Source of the DNA: Oscarella lobularis
Lineage: Eukaryota > Porifera > Homoscleromorpha > Homosclerophorida > Oscarellidae
NCBI RefSeq assembly: GCF_947507565.1
Contig: NC_089180.1
Coordinates: 3,531,069-3,595,068, forward strand
DNA: 64,000 bases
Direction of reading: 5' to 3'
Shown: positions 47,445 through 58,979 of the stretch, piece by piece
Position numbering within the stretch: the stretch's first letter is position 1
How the letters are laid out: each line of letters begins with the position of its first letter
Translations under genes and position numbers: made by a program
The notes under the pieces: model-generated
Databases searched by the model: none
The model's input: only the letters and a program-made list of their open reading frames with translations
Told to the model about the DNA's origin: nothing

Positions 47445-48245
47445 ATGGACAAATACTACGGCTTTTCTCGTTGGAATGCGAGCGACTATCTATCCAGCAA
47501 TGCTCGCGCCTCCAAGTACAACAGCAAAAATCGATTTACGCGGGATCTTTCGACGCCCTGGGCAAAATTTCGCGCCGCGAGGGAATCCGGGGTCTCTACA
47601 AGGGTTTTCTACCTCGACTTCTTGGTCTTCAGACGCACTCCACGGCCTACGAACTCTCGCGACACCTTCTCCTACCGACCACGTGGTCACCCACGTGGAA
47701 AGGTTTGGTTGCCAGGACGATAGCGAGTTCGTCGAGCCAAATCGTTTAACGTGCCAGTCGACGTCGTTTCGCAAAAGCTAATGATGGCCGGACAGTCGAA
47801 AAATCTAAATATTTCTCTACGCAACGTCATTGTTGAAATTTATTCAAAAAATGGCTTACGTGGATTTTATAAAGGTTATTTCATTTCCCTGCTAACGTTT
47901 GGTCCAACGAGCGGCATATGGTGGAGCACCTATTTGACTGTACATGATTATTTATTGCCTAATTTCCCAACTGCCCTAAATGCTTTTTCTAGAATGTGTG
48001 CCGGTTTTACGTCAAGCACGCTAACAAATCCCCTTGACGTCATACGAACTCTACGAACTCGTTTCCAGGTGATAGGTGGAAAATCAATAGGAAATATAGC
48101 GAGACGACTCTACAAGGAAAAGGGCCTAGCTATGCTCTATAAGGGGCTTACAGCAAGATACATGTCGACGTTGCCAAGCAGCGCTCTCTACATAGCAATG
48201 TACGAACTAGTCAAAAATCTTCAAGCTTATGTATATAGCAAATAA
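47445..48245 (+). pseudogene. SLC25A44: Mitochondrial SLC25A44-like carrier with frameshifts
   Basis: A single-exon reading that starts MDKYYGF and continues LVGMRATIYPAML, RLQVQQQKSIYAGSFDALGK, GIRGLYKGFLPRLLGLQ, VPVDVVSQKLMMAGQ, NGLRGFYKGYFISLLTFGPT, SGIWWSTY, LTNPLDVIRTL and MLYKGLTARYMSTLPSSALY. The three carrier repeats, with PxDVVxQ and NPxDVIRT signatures, are those of SLC25A44, which imports branched-chain amino acids into mitochondria. The frame breaks at about 47466 (extra T), about 47504 (roughly eight bases missing) and about 47746 (extra T). The last 165 residues are clean. Either the gene is dead or the consensus sequence is wrong. A 79-base piece of it is duplicated at 51.4 kb. 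Confidence 0.75.
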
Positions 48246-48259
48246 AAAATTCGTGATTT

Positions 48260-48511
48260 TTAGTAATAAAAGTTGTCGTTTACCAAATTTTGAAGGCATC
48301 TGTGGTACATATTGACGTACAAATCAAAATGTTATAGGACGGTGGAAAATAAGGAGTGAAGAGCCTCTGAAAAAGAAAATGATTAAATAAAAATAATATA
48401 GATTATATATAAACCTTGACAGTGGTCAAATCATCCACAATAATTCGTTTCACTCTTTCTAAATACACAGCTAGCCAGATGGTGTCGTCAGTTTGCGGTT
48501 GACTCTCAAAC
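48260..48511 (-). pseudogene. EXOC3: Exocyst subunit EXOC3 (Sec6) fragment
   Basis: An exon at 48511-48415 encodes FESQPQTDDTIWLAVYLERV and KRIIVDDLTTVK. A second (from 48366) encodes RLFTPYFPPSYNI and then, after a one-base shift in a T run, DLYVNMYHRCLQNLVND. This is the Sec6 block (WL.RYLE.....I..DL..VK....CFPP.Y.IF..Y..MYH..L). EXOC3 tethers secretory vesicles at the plasma membrane. Only about 65 residues remain. It lies directly downstream of the truncated PDIA5 and ends against the SLC25A44-like gene. Confidence 0.65.
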
Positions 48512-48635
48512 CTAGAGAAAAGCCATATTGTACATACTGTATATACCTATATATTAATCACCGTTCGACTGTTGCTTTTTCCAGCGTATCTAAGCAATGT
48601 GAGTCAAAGCCCTCATATAAAGATTCTATACTTAC

Positions 48636-50305
48636 CTATTGGGTATCCCTTGACTTCGTACGCCTTTCCCAATTCGGGTTCCTTCGTCGCGTCAACTGCA
48701 GCCAAAACAGCATCCTCAATCTAAAAATTAATTATTGATTTTTTCTAATCCTATATACGGTAGGTCTTTCACTCACTCCTTCTTCCTTCAATGTAGCAGC
48801 TGCGCTTTCATATTCCGGTTTCATTTTCTTGCAGTGACCACACCCTACGTGACGTCACAATATAAACCAATATTTCTACATATTTAGACGTACACGGTGC
48901 ATAGAACATGACCAGAAGTGGCTTGTGGTCAGAGAGAGCGTCTTGAAATCCAAGTGTAGTTAGATGATGAATATTTTCGCTCGTGTCCGACCACGCTTCC
49001 TCTTCCGCTGGTTTGTCACTTTCTGACGCCGGCTTAGGACTAAAAACGATATTTAATTAATTAATTATATTTATTATTGTTGTCTTACTCTGCCATCCAT
49101 TGGACGATTTCGTCTTTGCTTCTTCCTCCTCCGTAATTGTATTGATAGATGCCTTTTCTAATTGAAAAAAATACGTTTTTTCTTTATTTTTAATTGATTA
49201 ATATTTTCTTACTCGAAATAGACTATGGTCGGATAGCCGGTTATGTTGAATTCAATTGCAACGGGACGATTCTCCTGCTTTGTCGCATCCATTCCAGCCA
49301 AAATCTAAAATAATTATTGAATTATAGATATTGCTGCCCCTACCCCCCTTTTTTTCCATACAGCTTTGTCTTTGAGTTCTGTAGCTGCTTCAGCATAAGC
49401 GAGTTTCATCATCGACACCCTCGAAAAAATTTATTAATTATTGAAAAACTATTATTGATTTTTCACACAAGGTGCATAGAGCATCAATAGAATAGGTTTC
49501 TTCTCCTTTTTCAACATCCTGCGATACTCCTAATAAAATAAAAAAGTGACGTCATAAAATTAAAAATTAAAAATTAAAATTTACTTTGTCCGAGTCAAGG
49601 TGAAAAACGTCATCAGCCCCAGCTTCCTCTTCCCCTGTGGGATCATCCAAAAAGTTTCTCATTGACTAGAAGACAGATATATAATACAAAGGCTTCATAT
49701 CTCTTATACTACATACCCTAACAGTGAACTTTCGATAATAATCCTTATTGAATTCTCCATCCCTAAATATATATATATCGTTATTAATTTTAAATAATCA
49801 ATATCTTTTTGTTACTTGTAGTGCTTCAGAATTGTTCCACCTGGCGGGATTTTTAATTTCTTGCATAGTTTTGATGACGAACTGAAAAAATCAGTTTCAA
49901 AGGGGGGCCCCAGTAAATTTTTTCTCCCAAACTCACGTGCAATCGATTGTTACGAGTGCCGCGAGGCCTTTCATTGCGGTCGCAGTTTCGCCAAAAACAG
50001 GCAAAATGGCCGACATGGACTTTGCTATGCGTTTCGATCGCTTTCGAGCCTTGTCTTCGCGTTTTTCTCTCTTACTTGATTTGCCGAATAGTATAGGAAC
50101 GTTTTTTCGCGTTCGGAGAAGCTTTTTGAACTCTTTGATGTCGTCTACGTCGCTGACAATGTTCTTCAAGTCGGCTTTTCCCGATTTCGAGTGAATCTGG
50201 GATCGAATAGGCGATTAGGCGTTACAAAACTGCTTTCTAAAGACTTACTTCTCCTAAGAGACACAGAAACGTAGCAAAAACCAGCAAAAATAGGCCTCTT
50301 TCCAT
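48636..50305 (-). CDS. PDIA5: Protein disulfide isomerase A5-like, truncated
   Basis: Twelve exons run from the ATG at 50305 to 48636. The signal peptide is MERGLFLLVFATFLCLLG. The PDIA5-specific N-terminal domain follows (DIKEFKKLLRTRKNVPILFG, LCKKLKIPPGGTILKHYK). The first thioredoxin domain (EYRRMLKKEKKPILLMLYAP) has a damaged active site. After APWC the frame shifts and the CxxC cannot be read. The second domain is intact (PLLVMFYAPWCGHCKKMKPE). It ends at KEPELGKAYEVKGYPI. The third thioredoxin domain and the ER retention signal are missing, replaced by EXOC3 sequence. PDIA5 works in the ER lumen on disulfides and ATF6. Phases and 40-70-base GT-AG introns agree at nearly all junctions. 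Confidence 0.8.
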
Positions 50306-50399
50306 GGCAAAAAACACTCGTCAAAAAACTCCGAGGAACTCTAGATAGCGTGCTCAGCCTCTACGTCAGAGCGTTACCATAGCAAACAACGTCGAAGCA
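50306..50399. promoter_or_regulatory. Putative bidirectional promoter, PDIA5-like / CCDC34-like
   Basis: The divergent start codons at 50305 (minus) and 50400 (plus) leave 94 bases for both promoters. The interval contains CTACGTCAGAG and CAAACAACGTC but no TATA box. Confidence 0.5.
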
Positions 50400-51063
50400 A
50401 TGAATTCGCGATTTGAGACACTCATCTTGAAAGACAAACAAGTAGCCTTACTTTCCGAAATCCAGGCACTCCTAGGCGGAGCTTCTCCACCTCGTCGCAT
50501 CGCGCCGAGGCCTCCAGCGACTTCGCCGCGATTTCGACGCCGAAAACTTTCCCTAAAACGTACAACGGTCATCGAAGAGACAACTGAGCGACCTAGAAAG
50601 CAGCCGACTGATCATAAATTCACCGAAACGAGCGACGAACGCATTCTAGGTTGGCTGAAAGCGAAGGAGAAGGAAATGAAGCGCGTTCGACGCGAGAAAG
50701 CGCGAAGAACGCGCCGCGAAGCGAAAAGAGAAACAGACGGTTAAAGCTAAGGAAGAACGACGCAAAACGGCCTCGAAAAAGTACGCAGAGTGGTCAATAA
50801 GAAAGAGAGAAAGAGCGAGGGGGCGGGGCCATAGAAAGCGACCAATGAAAGAGCAGCTAAAGGAGAAATTGCTTATAAAAAATGGGTCGCTCGGAAGGAA
50901 AAGGAGCGAATTTCACTTAAAATTAAACCGGAAGTAGTGAAAAAACGAACCGGAAGATAAATTGGGGGAACGGAGAAAGAAATACGAGGCTTGGGTACAG
51001 AGAAAGGAAAGCGAAATGAAGGACAAGGCGCGACGTAAAAAATCGAGGATTCATTGCCCTTGA
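50400..51063 (+). CDS. Coiled-coil protein, CCDC34-like, with frameshifts
   Basis: The ATG at 50400 opens MNSRFETLILKDKQVALLSE, then a Pro/Arg-rich part. From ERILGWLKAKEKEMKRVRRE on, the protein is a charged coiled coil. In shifted frames it continues KAKEERRKTASKKYAEWSIR, EKLAYKKWVARKEKERISLK and ERRKKYEAWVQRKESEMKDK, ending at a TGA at 51061-51063. The recurrent A.xKYxxWxxRK motif is the CCDC34/CCDC181 pattern, linked to cilia and flagella. At least three frame changes are needed. Its 3' end meets the HSPBP1 exon tail to tail. Confidence 0.5.
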
Positions 51064-51252
51064 GCTCTTCCTCACATTTGAGTAGATAGTCTTTTAGTCC
51101 CAAATCTTCTCTTGCACAAATCCTCTTACATGAGTCATTCTCTTCCACGAGACATATGAGCATTGTGAGAATGACTTCACGTAGTCCATTGCCTTCTAAT
51201 CCAACCAAAAAACGAACCAACTCCTCAACAAATCCTCTTCCAAGTAGAAGTT
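51047..51252 (-). pseudogene. HSPBP1: HSPBP1-like (Hsp70 nucleotide exchange factor) exon
   Basis: After an acceptor TTATTTAG, the exon encodes LLLGRGFVEELVRFLVGLEG, REVILTMLICLVEENDSCKR and CAREDLGLKDYLLKCEEELK. This corresponds to the last armadillo repeats of HSPBP1/FES1 (LG..CR...LGLE.LL...). HSPBP1 releases ADP from Hsp70 in the cytosol. No upstream exons are present: the sequence to its right is the carrier duplication and the minisatellite. Confidence 0.55.
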
Positions 51253-51401
51253 CTAAATAATTCAATATTCTACGTTGATTAAGATTTCTATTTTTCTACC
51301 CTTGATGCTGACGTCATCTATGCACATGTTCTTCATCATAAAAATTACTTTCGTAGTCAATTTTTCATTTCCCTTTCGAAAAACGTCAACCAGGAAGTGA
51401 A

Positions 51402-51480
51402 TCTAAATATTTCTCTAGGCAACGTCATTGTTGAAATTTATTCAAAAAATGGCTTACGTGGATTTTATAAAGGTTATTTA
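51402..51480 (+). repeat. 79-base duplicate of the SLC25A44-like gene
   Basis: This matches 47803-47880 with one or two changes (CTAGGCAACG here, CTACGCAACG there). It ends abruptly at the minisatellite. Confidence 0.9.
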
Positions 51481-51936
51481 ACACAGGCTTTCATTTGAAT
51501 GCACAGGCTTTCATTTGAATGCACAGGCTTTCATTTGAATGCACATGCTTTCATTTGAATGCACACGCTTTTATTTGAATGCACCTGCTTTCATTTGAAT
51601 GCACAGGCTTTCATTTGAATGCACAGGCTTTCATTTGAATGCACAGGCTTTCATTTGAATGCACATGTTTTCATTTGAATCCACAGGGCACTTACTTGAG
51701 TCCCTGTGGATTCAAGTGCATTCAAATAAAAGCATGTGCATTCAAATGAAAGCATGTGCATTCAAATGAAAGCCTGTGCATTCAAATGAAAGCCTGTGCA
51801 TTCAATTGAGAGCCTGTGCACTTACTTGAGGCCCTGTGGATTCAAATGAAAACATGTGCATTCAAATGAAAGTTTGTGTATTCAAATGAAAGCCTGTGCA
51901 TTCAATTAAAAGCCTGTGCATTCAAATGAAAGCCTG
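51481..51936. repeat. Inverted minisatellite, two facing arrays of a 20-base unit
   Basis: About ten units of ACAGGCTTTCATTTGAATGC (51481-51685) face about eleven units of GCATTCAAATGAAAGCCTGT (51710-51936). The centre is a further palindrome around TCCCTGTGGATTC. The whole could fold into a hairpin with arms of about 200 bases. Confidence 0.9.
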
Positions 51937-52412
51937 CGCCAAACCTCTTTGCGTTCGCAGTGAATACTTCAGCAGCATGTTTTCGTCGAATTGGAAAGAA
52001 ATTTCGACGAAGGACGCGAGCGAGTCGACTCCAATTCGCATTGAAGAAGCAACGTACGAAGCGTTTCATGCTGTCATCACGTATCTCGTCACCGGGGTGC
52101 TTGGAAGTTCGTAAGTATTTTCGTATCATTCCTGATATACTCGTGTTGGCGGATCGATATCTCGTTGAAAATCTGCGCGAGTTCTGCATCTCGCATATGG
52201 CTCGGAGAGTTTCAATTGAAACTGCTCTCGATTATCTGTCTTTGGCTGACAGGTTCAGCTTCCGAGAGCTGAGGAAAACGGCTCTGCAGTTTGCTGCAAA
52301 AAATTTCAAGACGCTGTGTCATGACGACCGGTTTGCGGCTCTTGGCGGTGAACTACTTGCCGAAATTATGAGAGTTATTGCGTCGTCAAGTTCGTCGGAG
52401 GAAGAACATTGA
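51930..52412 (+). pseudogene. BTB-BACK protein, 5'-truncated
   Basis: The frame reads KPLCVRSEYFSSMFSSNWKE, ATYEAFHAVITYLVTG, then after a one-base shift CLEVRKYFRIIPDILVLADR, YLVENLREFCISHM, ALDYLSLADRFSFRELRKTA and a serine/glutamate tail to the TGA at 52410-52412. This is the second half of a BTB (POZ) domain followed by a BACK region. Such proteins often serve as Cullin-3 substrate adaptors. The first half of BTB (with AHK) is missing; the minisatellite begins exactly there. Confidence 0.65.
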
Positions 52413-53449
52413 CTGGTAATTTTGGCGCGGATTTCTTTGTTGTATGTGACTTATGCAGTTTTGAGTAAACACAGTGTTTCTTCATTATGATTAATTAATA
52501 GTCTGCAGCTTTTCAGCAAACAATAATTTCGACGAGTTGTAAAATCGATCTTTCCTTTCTGAACTTCTATTTGTGTTGCATCGTTTGGCGAAAAAGCGCT
52601 TGGAGAGAACGCTGGCCAGATTATCCATGACTAATAACGACAATGCCTGTTGCACTCCCTATACAACCGTTCTAAGTCATCCGTGGGTTCTACTGGTTGA
52701 TTTATTTACGGATGTTTAATTCTTCTAATTAGCATTGCAGCATTATTCACATCGAGAGAGAGAGAGAGAGAAGAGTCACACATATAAAATCAGCGATTTA
52801 TTTCTTATTAGACTACCTTGAGTGTCTTTCCTTATTAGGCTGTTGCACTGAGTTCATACTGGATATCTATAACATTGGAATTTTTACGTGCAGGTTTTGA
52901 AGCTGCTGAGAAATCAGGGCGAACAGAATAGCTTTGAATTTAGTTTGAGATGAGACGAGTTCAGTTGGAGAACGTCCTGTCCATTTCTATCGTCCTTTCG
53001 ATATTAGTGTAAATAGCTATCTCCAAGAAGATGGCCCATGCAACGCACTCAACGATAAAGTTAGAAGTGCGTTTTCCGAACGATGTCGGCATTCCGTTCA
53101 GTGAAAAATTAAGGACGGCGTTCAATACGTGATGCTCGTAATTAATGCACTACAACAATGAGAAAATGAGGTCAGATTATGTCGACTCGTCCGGAATGAA
53201 ATTCTACTATACAGTCCACGATCCACCACAGATGTTAGGAGAATATTTGTGATGCCACTTGCACTAAATTTTCATAAGTAGGAATCTAAACTAACACACA
53301 CTACTTAGCAAGCGCTTGCACTATTGTCTGTAGTGTAGGAAAACTGTGAACTGAAACTACAACGTCTTACGAGGAATCAGAAGACTTGAACCTAATTGAA
53401 AAACCAATTAAAAATCACATACTTTCCATCCTGAGAATCTTACTCAGAA
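52413..53449. other. No recognisable gene
   Basis: Intergenic sequence with a (GA)n run at about 52757-52774. The left part may be 3' UTR of the BTB gene and the right part 3' UTR of the DLGAP5-like gene. Confidence 0.45.
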
Positions 53450-55996
53450 TTAGCCCTCGTCGTTCGCCTCGACTGGCGACGAGGTGTAAAGCACATCAGA
53501 TTTAAGTGAACCAATCCCGTTCTCCTCTTCCTCCTCTTCTTCCAGAGAGTCGGACTCAATATTTCCTCCCGTGGACGTCGGCATCAAGTAGGATTGCTGT
53601 AGAACAGCTGGCTCATCTTCCTCTATCGGCGAAGTCTAGCATCCGTGCTATTATTAAATCAATCATTTAGCTTTCATTTGAGTCTTACTGCATCCATCGT
53701 CTGCTCATCTTCATCAAATAAAACGCGCTGCTTAGCTGTCGAGCCCTTCTTCTTCTGACTGCGGGAAAGTCTCTTCTTTGACTATCACACACACACACAC
53801 ACACCCATATACAAAAGATGTACGTACAGTTATATCTCTTTCCTTACAGTTGACGATTGAAGGGACAGCCTTGCACGCTAAAATAATCACTACTGTATTA
53901 GCCCAGTCCAATACGCAGCACGCGACTCCTATTCCTTTCCTCAAATTTCAATGACAAGGGAGTCTTTTCGAGCAGTTTTTGCTGCACAAAAAAAAGAACA
54001 CCAGTCAGGTCCAAAACAAAGAGAGCACCATAAGAACGTGTATCTTACCCTGATAATTAGTTGCCTCTGAAGTCTTCGTCTCTTACTCTTCGATTTTCCG
54101 CTAGACGGCCACTTCGGTGGCGGAGGAGTTCGGCCCTCGTCGTCGTCATCGCTGCTCAACTAAAATAGAGTGCATATAAAAGAACGTGCAGTCGTCATGT
54201 TTCATATAAACGTACTGTAGGTGGTGGAGTCTTCAAATCGTTTTCAACTGGCATTGGCGCCACTGCTGCTGCTGCTGCTGCTGCTGCAGAATCATCTGTA
54301 TGAGCTTTCTGAGCAAAAATCTAATGCAAAAAAAATTCCGCCTCTCAATCACAATACAAAGAGCACTACTCTCTACTCACGACAACATCACCAGAGGAAG
54401 CCTCTTCTTTCATGGCTAACATCTTCTTCTTAGCCGATAGCAATCGTGAATGAAGTCTTGTGCTTCGCCTGATCGGACACGGTGTTTTCTGTAACAAAAC
54501 CAGATTGTAAATAAAAAGCCATTTGATTATTACATAATATACACATGTCACCTTCCTCGTCTTCTTGACTTTCTTTTGACAAACAGGAGTCATCTCCCTC
54601 TCCCAGCCGTTGAGCTGCGTCTTCTGGATCTTTGCAAACTGCTTGTCGATGTCTTCAATTTGGCCCTCGATCATGTCCCAATAGCCCTGGACATCGTCGA
54701 GAGTCACTTCCTTATCAATGTCGACATTCTTGAAAACAAAAATGAAACGCTTTTAATTAATTAATTAATTAATTAATTAATAATAGAAAGTCGAGCGCGC
54801 GTACCTCTGCGTCATCACAGAGTTTTTCGAAAAACGTGAACTTCTTTTGAAGCAGAAACTGCGCTTTTCTGACAGCAGCCCGAATCATTTTGCAGCCTGA
54901 ACAAAAAAATAAATAACGCAGCGGTAAACAATTCCTCAAAAAATTTCAATTAATTAAAAACCTTGCTCTGGGATATCCGTCTCTAAGTAGTTCGACCACG
55001 TCGCGCAAGCAACGTCAAATTCATCCGCCTTTTTGCGAATGATTTGTCGGAAATGGTTCAAGCGAGCAAGTTTAGTAGTAGGAGATTCCTCTTCCGTTTC
55101 CGTTTCCGTCTCTGTCACCGTCTCTGTCACCGTTTCCAGTTCTTTCACCGTTTCCAGTTCTTTGACGGGTGAAGCGGCGGAAGGGAGAGGAGGTGGCGCG
55201 AATAACACAACAAAAGGCGAAAATCCTTTTCCCAATTCAAACGACGACTTCTGCGAAAAGAGAGCGTTAATTGAATTAATTTGTAAAAATCCAACATTCA
55301 AAATCGCCTTTGTTTCAGTAGGTGTAGTTTTAATTTGTTTCTTAGGAGCCGGCATGGCAGGTCTAAAAATAATCTCTAATGAGTAAATTAACTAATTACA
55401 TATGTATTCTTAGACACTTGTTTGTGAGGCTTATCGCCTGTTTTCTGCTCTCCACCGTCGCTGAGGTGAATCTAAAAAATTGTATAATGTATCTGTCATG
55501 GGCAATTTCGAGTTTTTCTTATACCCCATTTTCTTGACGGGTTCCAGTCTTTCTGGAATCGTATTGGAGACGAGGAGGAACGGCTTTTTCTTCATCGCCT
55601 CCTGTCGTTTCTTCAGCTCTTTTCGCTTCTTGAATTCCTGCATCCGTTCGCTCATCGATTTTCCCTCGTCCTGGGTCGTCGGTCCTGAAGCGAAAGACTC
55701 GCGCGTCAATATAACAGAGCTCGAAAGGCGAACGAACTCGTTGCGATGTGCCGTTTCGGCCCCCTCTTCGGAACGCGGTTTCGTCGTAGTCTGGATACCC
55801 GTCGTAGTCTGGATACCCGACCCTCTCGCTCCTCGAGCGAGAGGGTCGGGTATCCAGACTAGTTTCGTCGCGCGTTCAGAGCGTCGTGACGTTTAGTTCG
55901 ACGCCGATCGTGTTCCTCTTCGTCTTTTCGAAAGCGGCGGCGGTCCTCGGCAGAAAGTCCTCGCGCTTTGTACGCTCGCTGACAGTTGCGATCCAT
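53450..55996 (-). CDS. DLGAP5: DLGAP5 / HURP-like mitotic spindle protein
   Basis: The multi-exon minus-strand gene starts at the ATG at 55996 (an in-frame ATG at 56056 is an alternative) and stops at a TAA at 53450-53452. The N-terminus is basic and microtubule-binding in style (MDRNCQRAYKARGLSAEDRR, MQEFKKRKELKKRQEAMKKK). The conserved DLGAP block follows: LARLNHFRQIIRKKADEFDV, WSNYLETDIPEQ, KMIRAAVRKAQFLLQKKFTF and VTLDDVQGYWDMIEGQIEDI. The C-terminal exons are Ala-, Pro- and acid-rich and end in YTSSPVEANDEG. HURP stabilises kinetochore fibres under Ran and Aurora A control. A 75-base palindromic element in exon 1 brings a TAG right after LNARRN. The (CA)n at 53786-53805 is intronic. Confidence 0.75.
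53786..53805. repeat. (CA)n microsatellite
   Basis: Ten CA units in an intron of the DLGAP5-like gene. Confidence 0.9.
54753..54783. repeat. (TTAA)n microsatellite
   Basis: Seven TTAA units in an intron. The same motif recurs, shorter, in many introns of this window. Confidence 0.9.
55787..55861. mobile_element. 75-base palindromic element with 9-base target duplication
   Basis: The core at 55805-55861 is a perfect palindrome with 27-base arms (TAGTCTGGATACCCGACCCT continuing CTCGCTC) and a three-base centre. A partial extra copy, TAGTCTGGATACCCG, precedes it. GTTTCGTCG flanks both ends (55778-55786 and 55862-55870). Related sequences lie at 60.25 and 60.39 kb. Confidence 0.8.
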
Positions 55997-56049
55997 TTCT
56001 TTCTTCGTTGATTTCGCGTGCGCTTTGCAAAATTTATAGACACGTGGTC

Positions 56050-56494
56050 TATACATATCCTCATAAAACCGCGCCTACTCTAATTTTGGCATGCAACATT
56101 TCCCATGATGTTGAGGCTTTAGCTTTTTCAAGATACGCTCTGCACGTCGGCCTGGAGGCTGTAGCCCGCTCTGAGAATTATTATGTATTAATTGATTTGT
56201 GACGTTTTGAAGGAAGACCCGGATGTGCCTGACGAAACGATGCGTTTTTATGAAAAACGCGTCGTCAGTCAGTCTCTTCGTAGCTTGGCTCGGCGCTTCA
56301 GGCAAAGTTCGTGCGGAAAGTCATTTTTTTTCGATAGAATATCATCTGTCGCTAGGTCTTTTGCGCTGGAAATGGACGAATTCGAATCAAAAGCAGCCGT
56401 TCGGGTCGCCAGAGCGCCCGCACGACCAACCGGGATCGTGGCAACAGCTCCAAAAAATAGAGATGAATAGAAAGTTGATTGTGTTACTCTTTAG
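56050..56494 (+). other. Unidentified region upstream of the m-AAA protease exons
   Basis: Plus-strand frames include DVLKEDPDVPDETMRFYEKR and VVSQSLRSLARRFRQS, which look protein-like but fit no family I can name. They may be earlier exons of the protease gene or another fragment. Confidence 0.3.
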
Positions 56495-57877
<1,383 letters not shown>

Positions 57878-57981
57878 TAAACTGCATACCCTACAAGTAT
57901 ATACAGTATGCTACGCACAGCACTCCAAATTAATTAATTATACAGCACTGCCGTTCAAAGATTGTCAATAGCTTCATGGTA

Positions 57982-58589
57982 TCAACTGCGATCTGAGTGC
58001 AAGTCAACGGCGACAAAGTCTCGTTGATTCGCATTGACTACGTCGTTTGGATCTGACGTCACATCTAGATTTTGTTTCAATGCCTGCAACTCGGACATGG
58101 CCTTTGTCGACACCTCGTATCGATGCAGGACAATGAAATAGTATAATATCGCCGCAAACACGAGAAAAACGAGGACAAAGACGCCAAGCACAACGCTAGC
58201 AACGAGAGCTGCAATCCAACGATTCGACGCCGAGCTCTCGTCGTCACTCAGAGTCCCATTCACATGCTCCAAAACGACGTTGCCTCCGTAGACGTGAGCA
58301 AATGTAATCCAGCATATAATCCAGCATATAATCCCCAATTCGAACATGAAGAGAACGATGCTGATAATCGTGGAGAACGCCCACGCGAGTTCGACGTATT
58401 TGTGAAGGCGCACCGCTTCCGGGTCGACGGTGTGACGCGAGCCGACCGCGTCGACGTACGGCAGTATGCACGTCGATATCAATAAAGCGAATAGATGAAC
58501 GCCTATTAGAATAGTCGTCGTCACGCCGAATGCGATTAGAAGTTGAATTGATATGTCCAACGGCAAGTCGGCCTCTACCATGGCAACCT

Positions 58590-58632
<43 letters not shown>

Positions 58633-58890
58633 TTTACTTTTTAATATAAATTCTCTAATTAAATAATTTTAATTAGATTAATTTTAATTGGATTAATTAT
58701 TTAAAATAATTTTCTACATGGCTTCCGTTCGAAAGAAGGGGGGAGGGAGAAAGTCGCGTAAGAAGGTGAGTGGGCGGTCGAGTCTTTTACCATTGCGAAT
58801 CCTGATAGGAGCGTTGACGTCTGGCTCGACTGCTTCGCGACTCAGCCACAGGCTATTCCAAGCCAAGTGATCGTACTTCTTCGAGACATT
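57982..58890 (-). CDS. ORAI1: ORAI store-operated calcium channel
   Basis: Exon 2 (58587-57982) encodes VAMVEADLPLDISIQLLIAF, VHLFALLISTCILPYVDAV, HKYVELAWAFSTIISIVLFM, FELGIICW, then two further membrane segments (AALVASVVLGVFVLVFLVFA) and a cytosolic tail. Four membrane segments are evident. The Glu in VAMVE is the pore selectivity residue of TM1, and the Glu in FMFELG matches the TM3 glutamate. Exon 1 (about 58890-58791) holds the end of the ORAI N-terminal helix (LAWNSLWLSREA, QTSTLLSGFAM), with a two-base deletion in a CG run. ORAI forms the plasma-membrane CRAC channel gated by STIM. TM3 carries an in-frame 12-base duplication (ICWIICWI). Confidence 0.85.
58592..58629. repeat. (GA)n microsatellite at the ORAI splice acceptor
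   Basis: About 19 GA units. On the gene strand they form a (CT)n polypyrimidine tract that directly precedes the exon 2 acceptor (CTGACAG). Confidence 0.9.
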
Positions 58891-58979
58891 TGCAACGCGT
58901 CACGTGCCTAACTCACCGGCGTGTTGCCCTCTGCGCATGCCCACTGCAGCAGCTTCAGAAAATGATCAGAAACGACGCT

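Noticed and set aside
51481-51936. CRISPR-like array
   Set aside because: Units are 20 bases without spacers and reverse direction in the middle. It is an inverted minisatellite.
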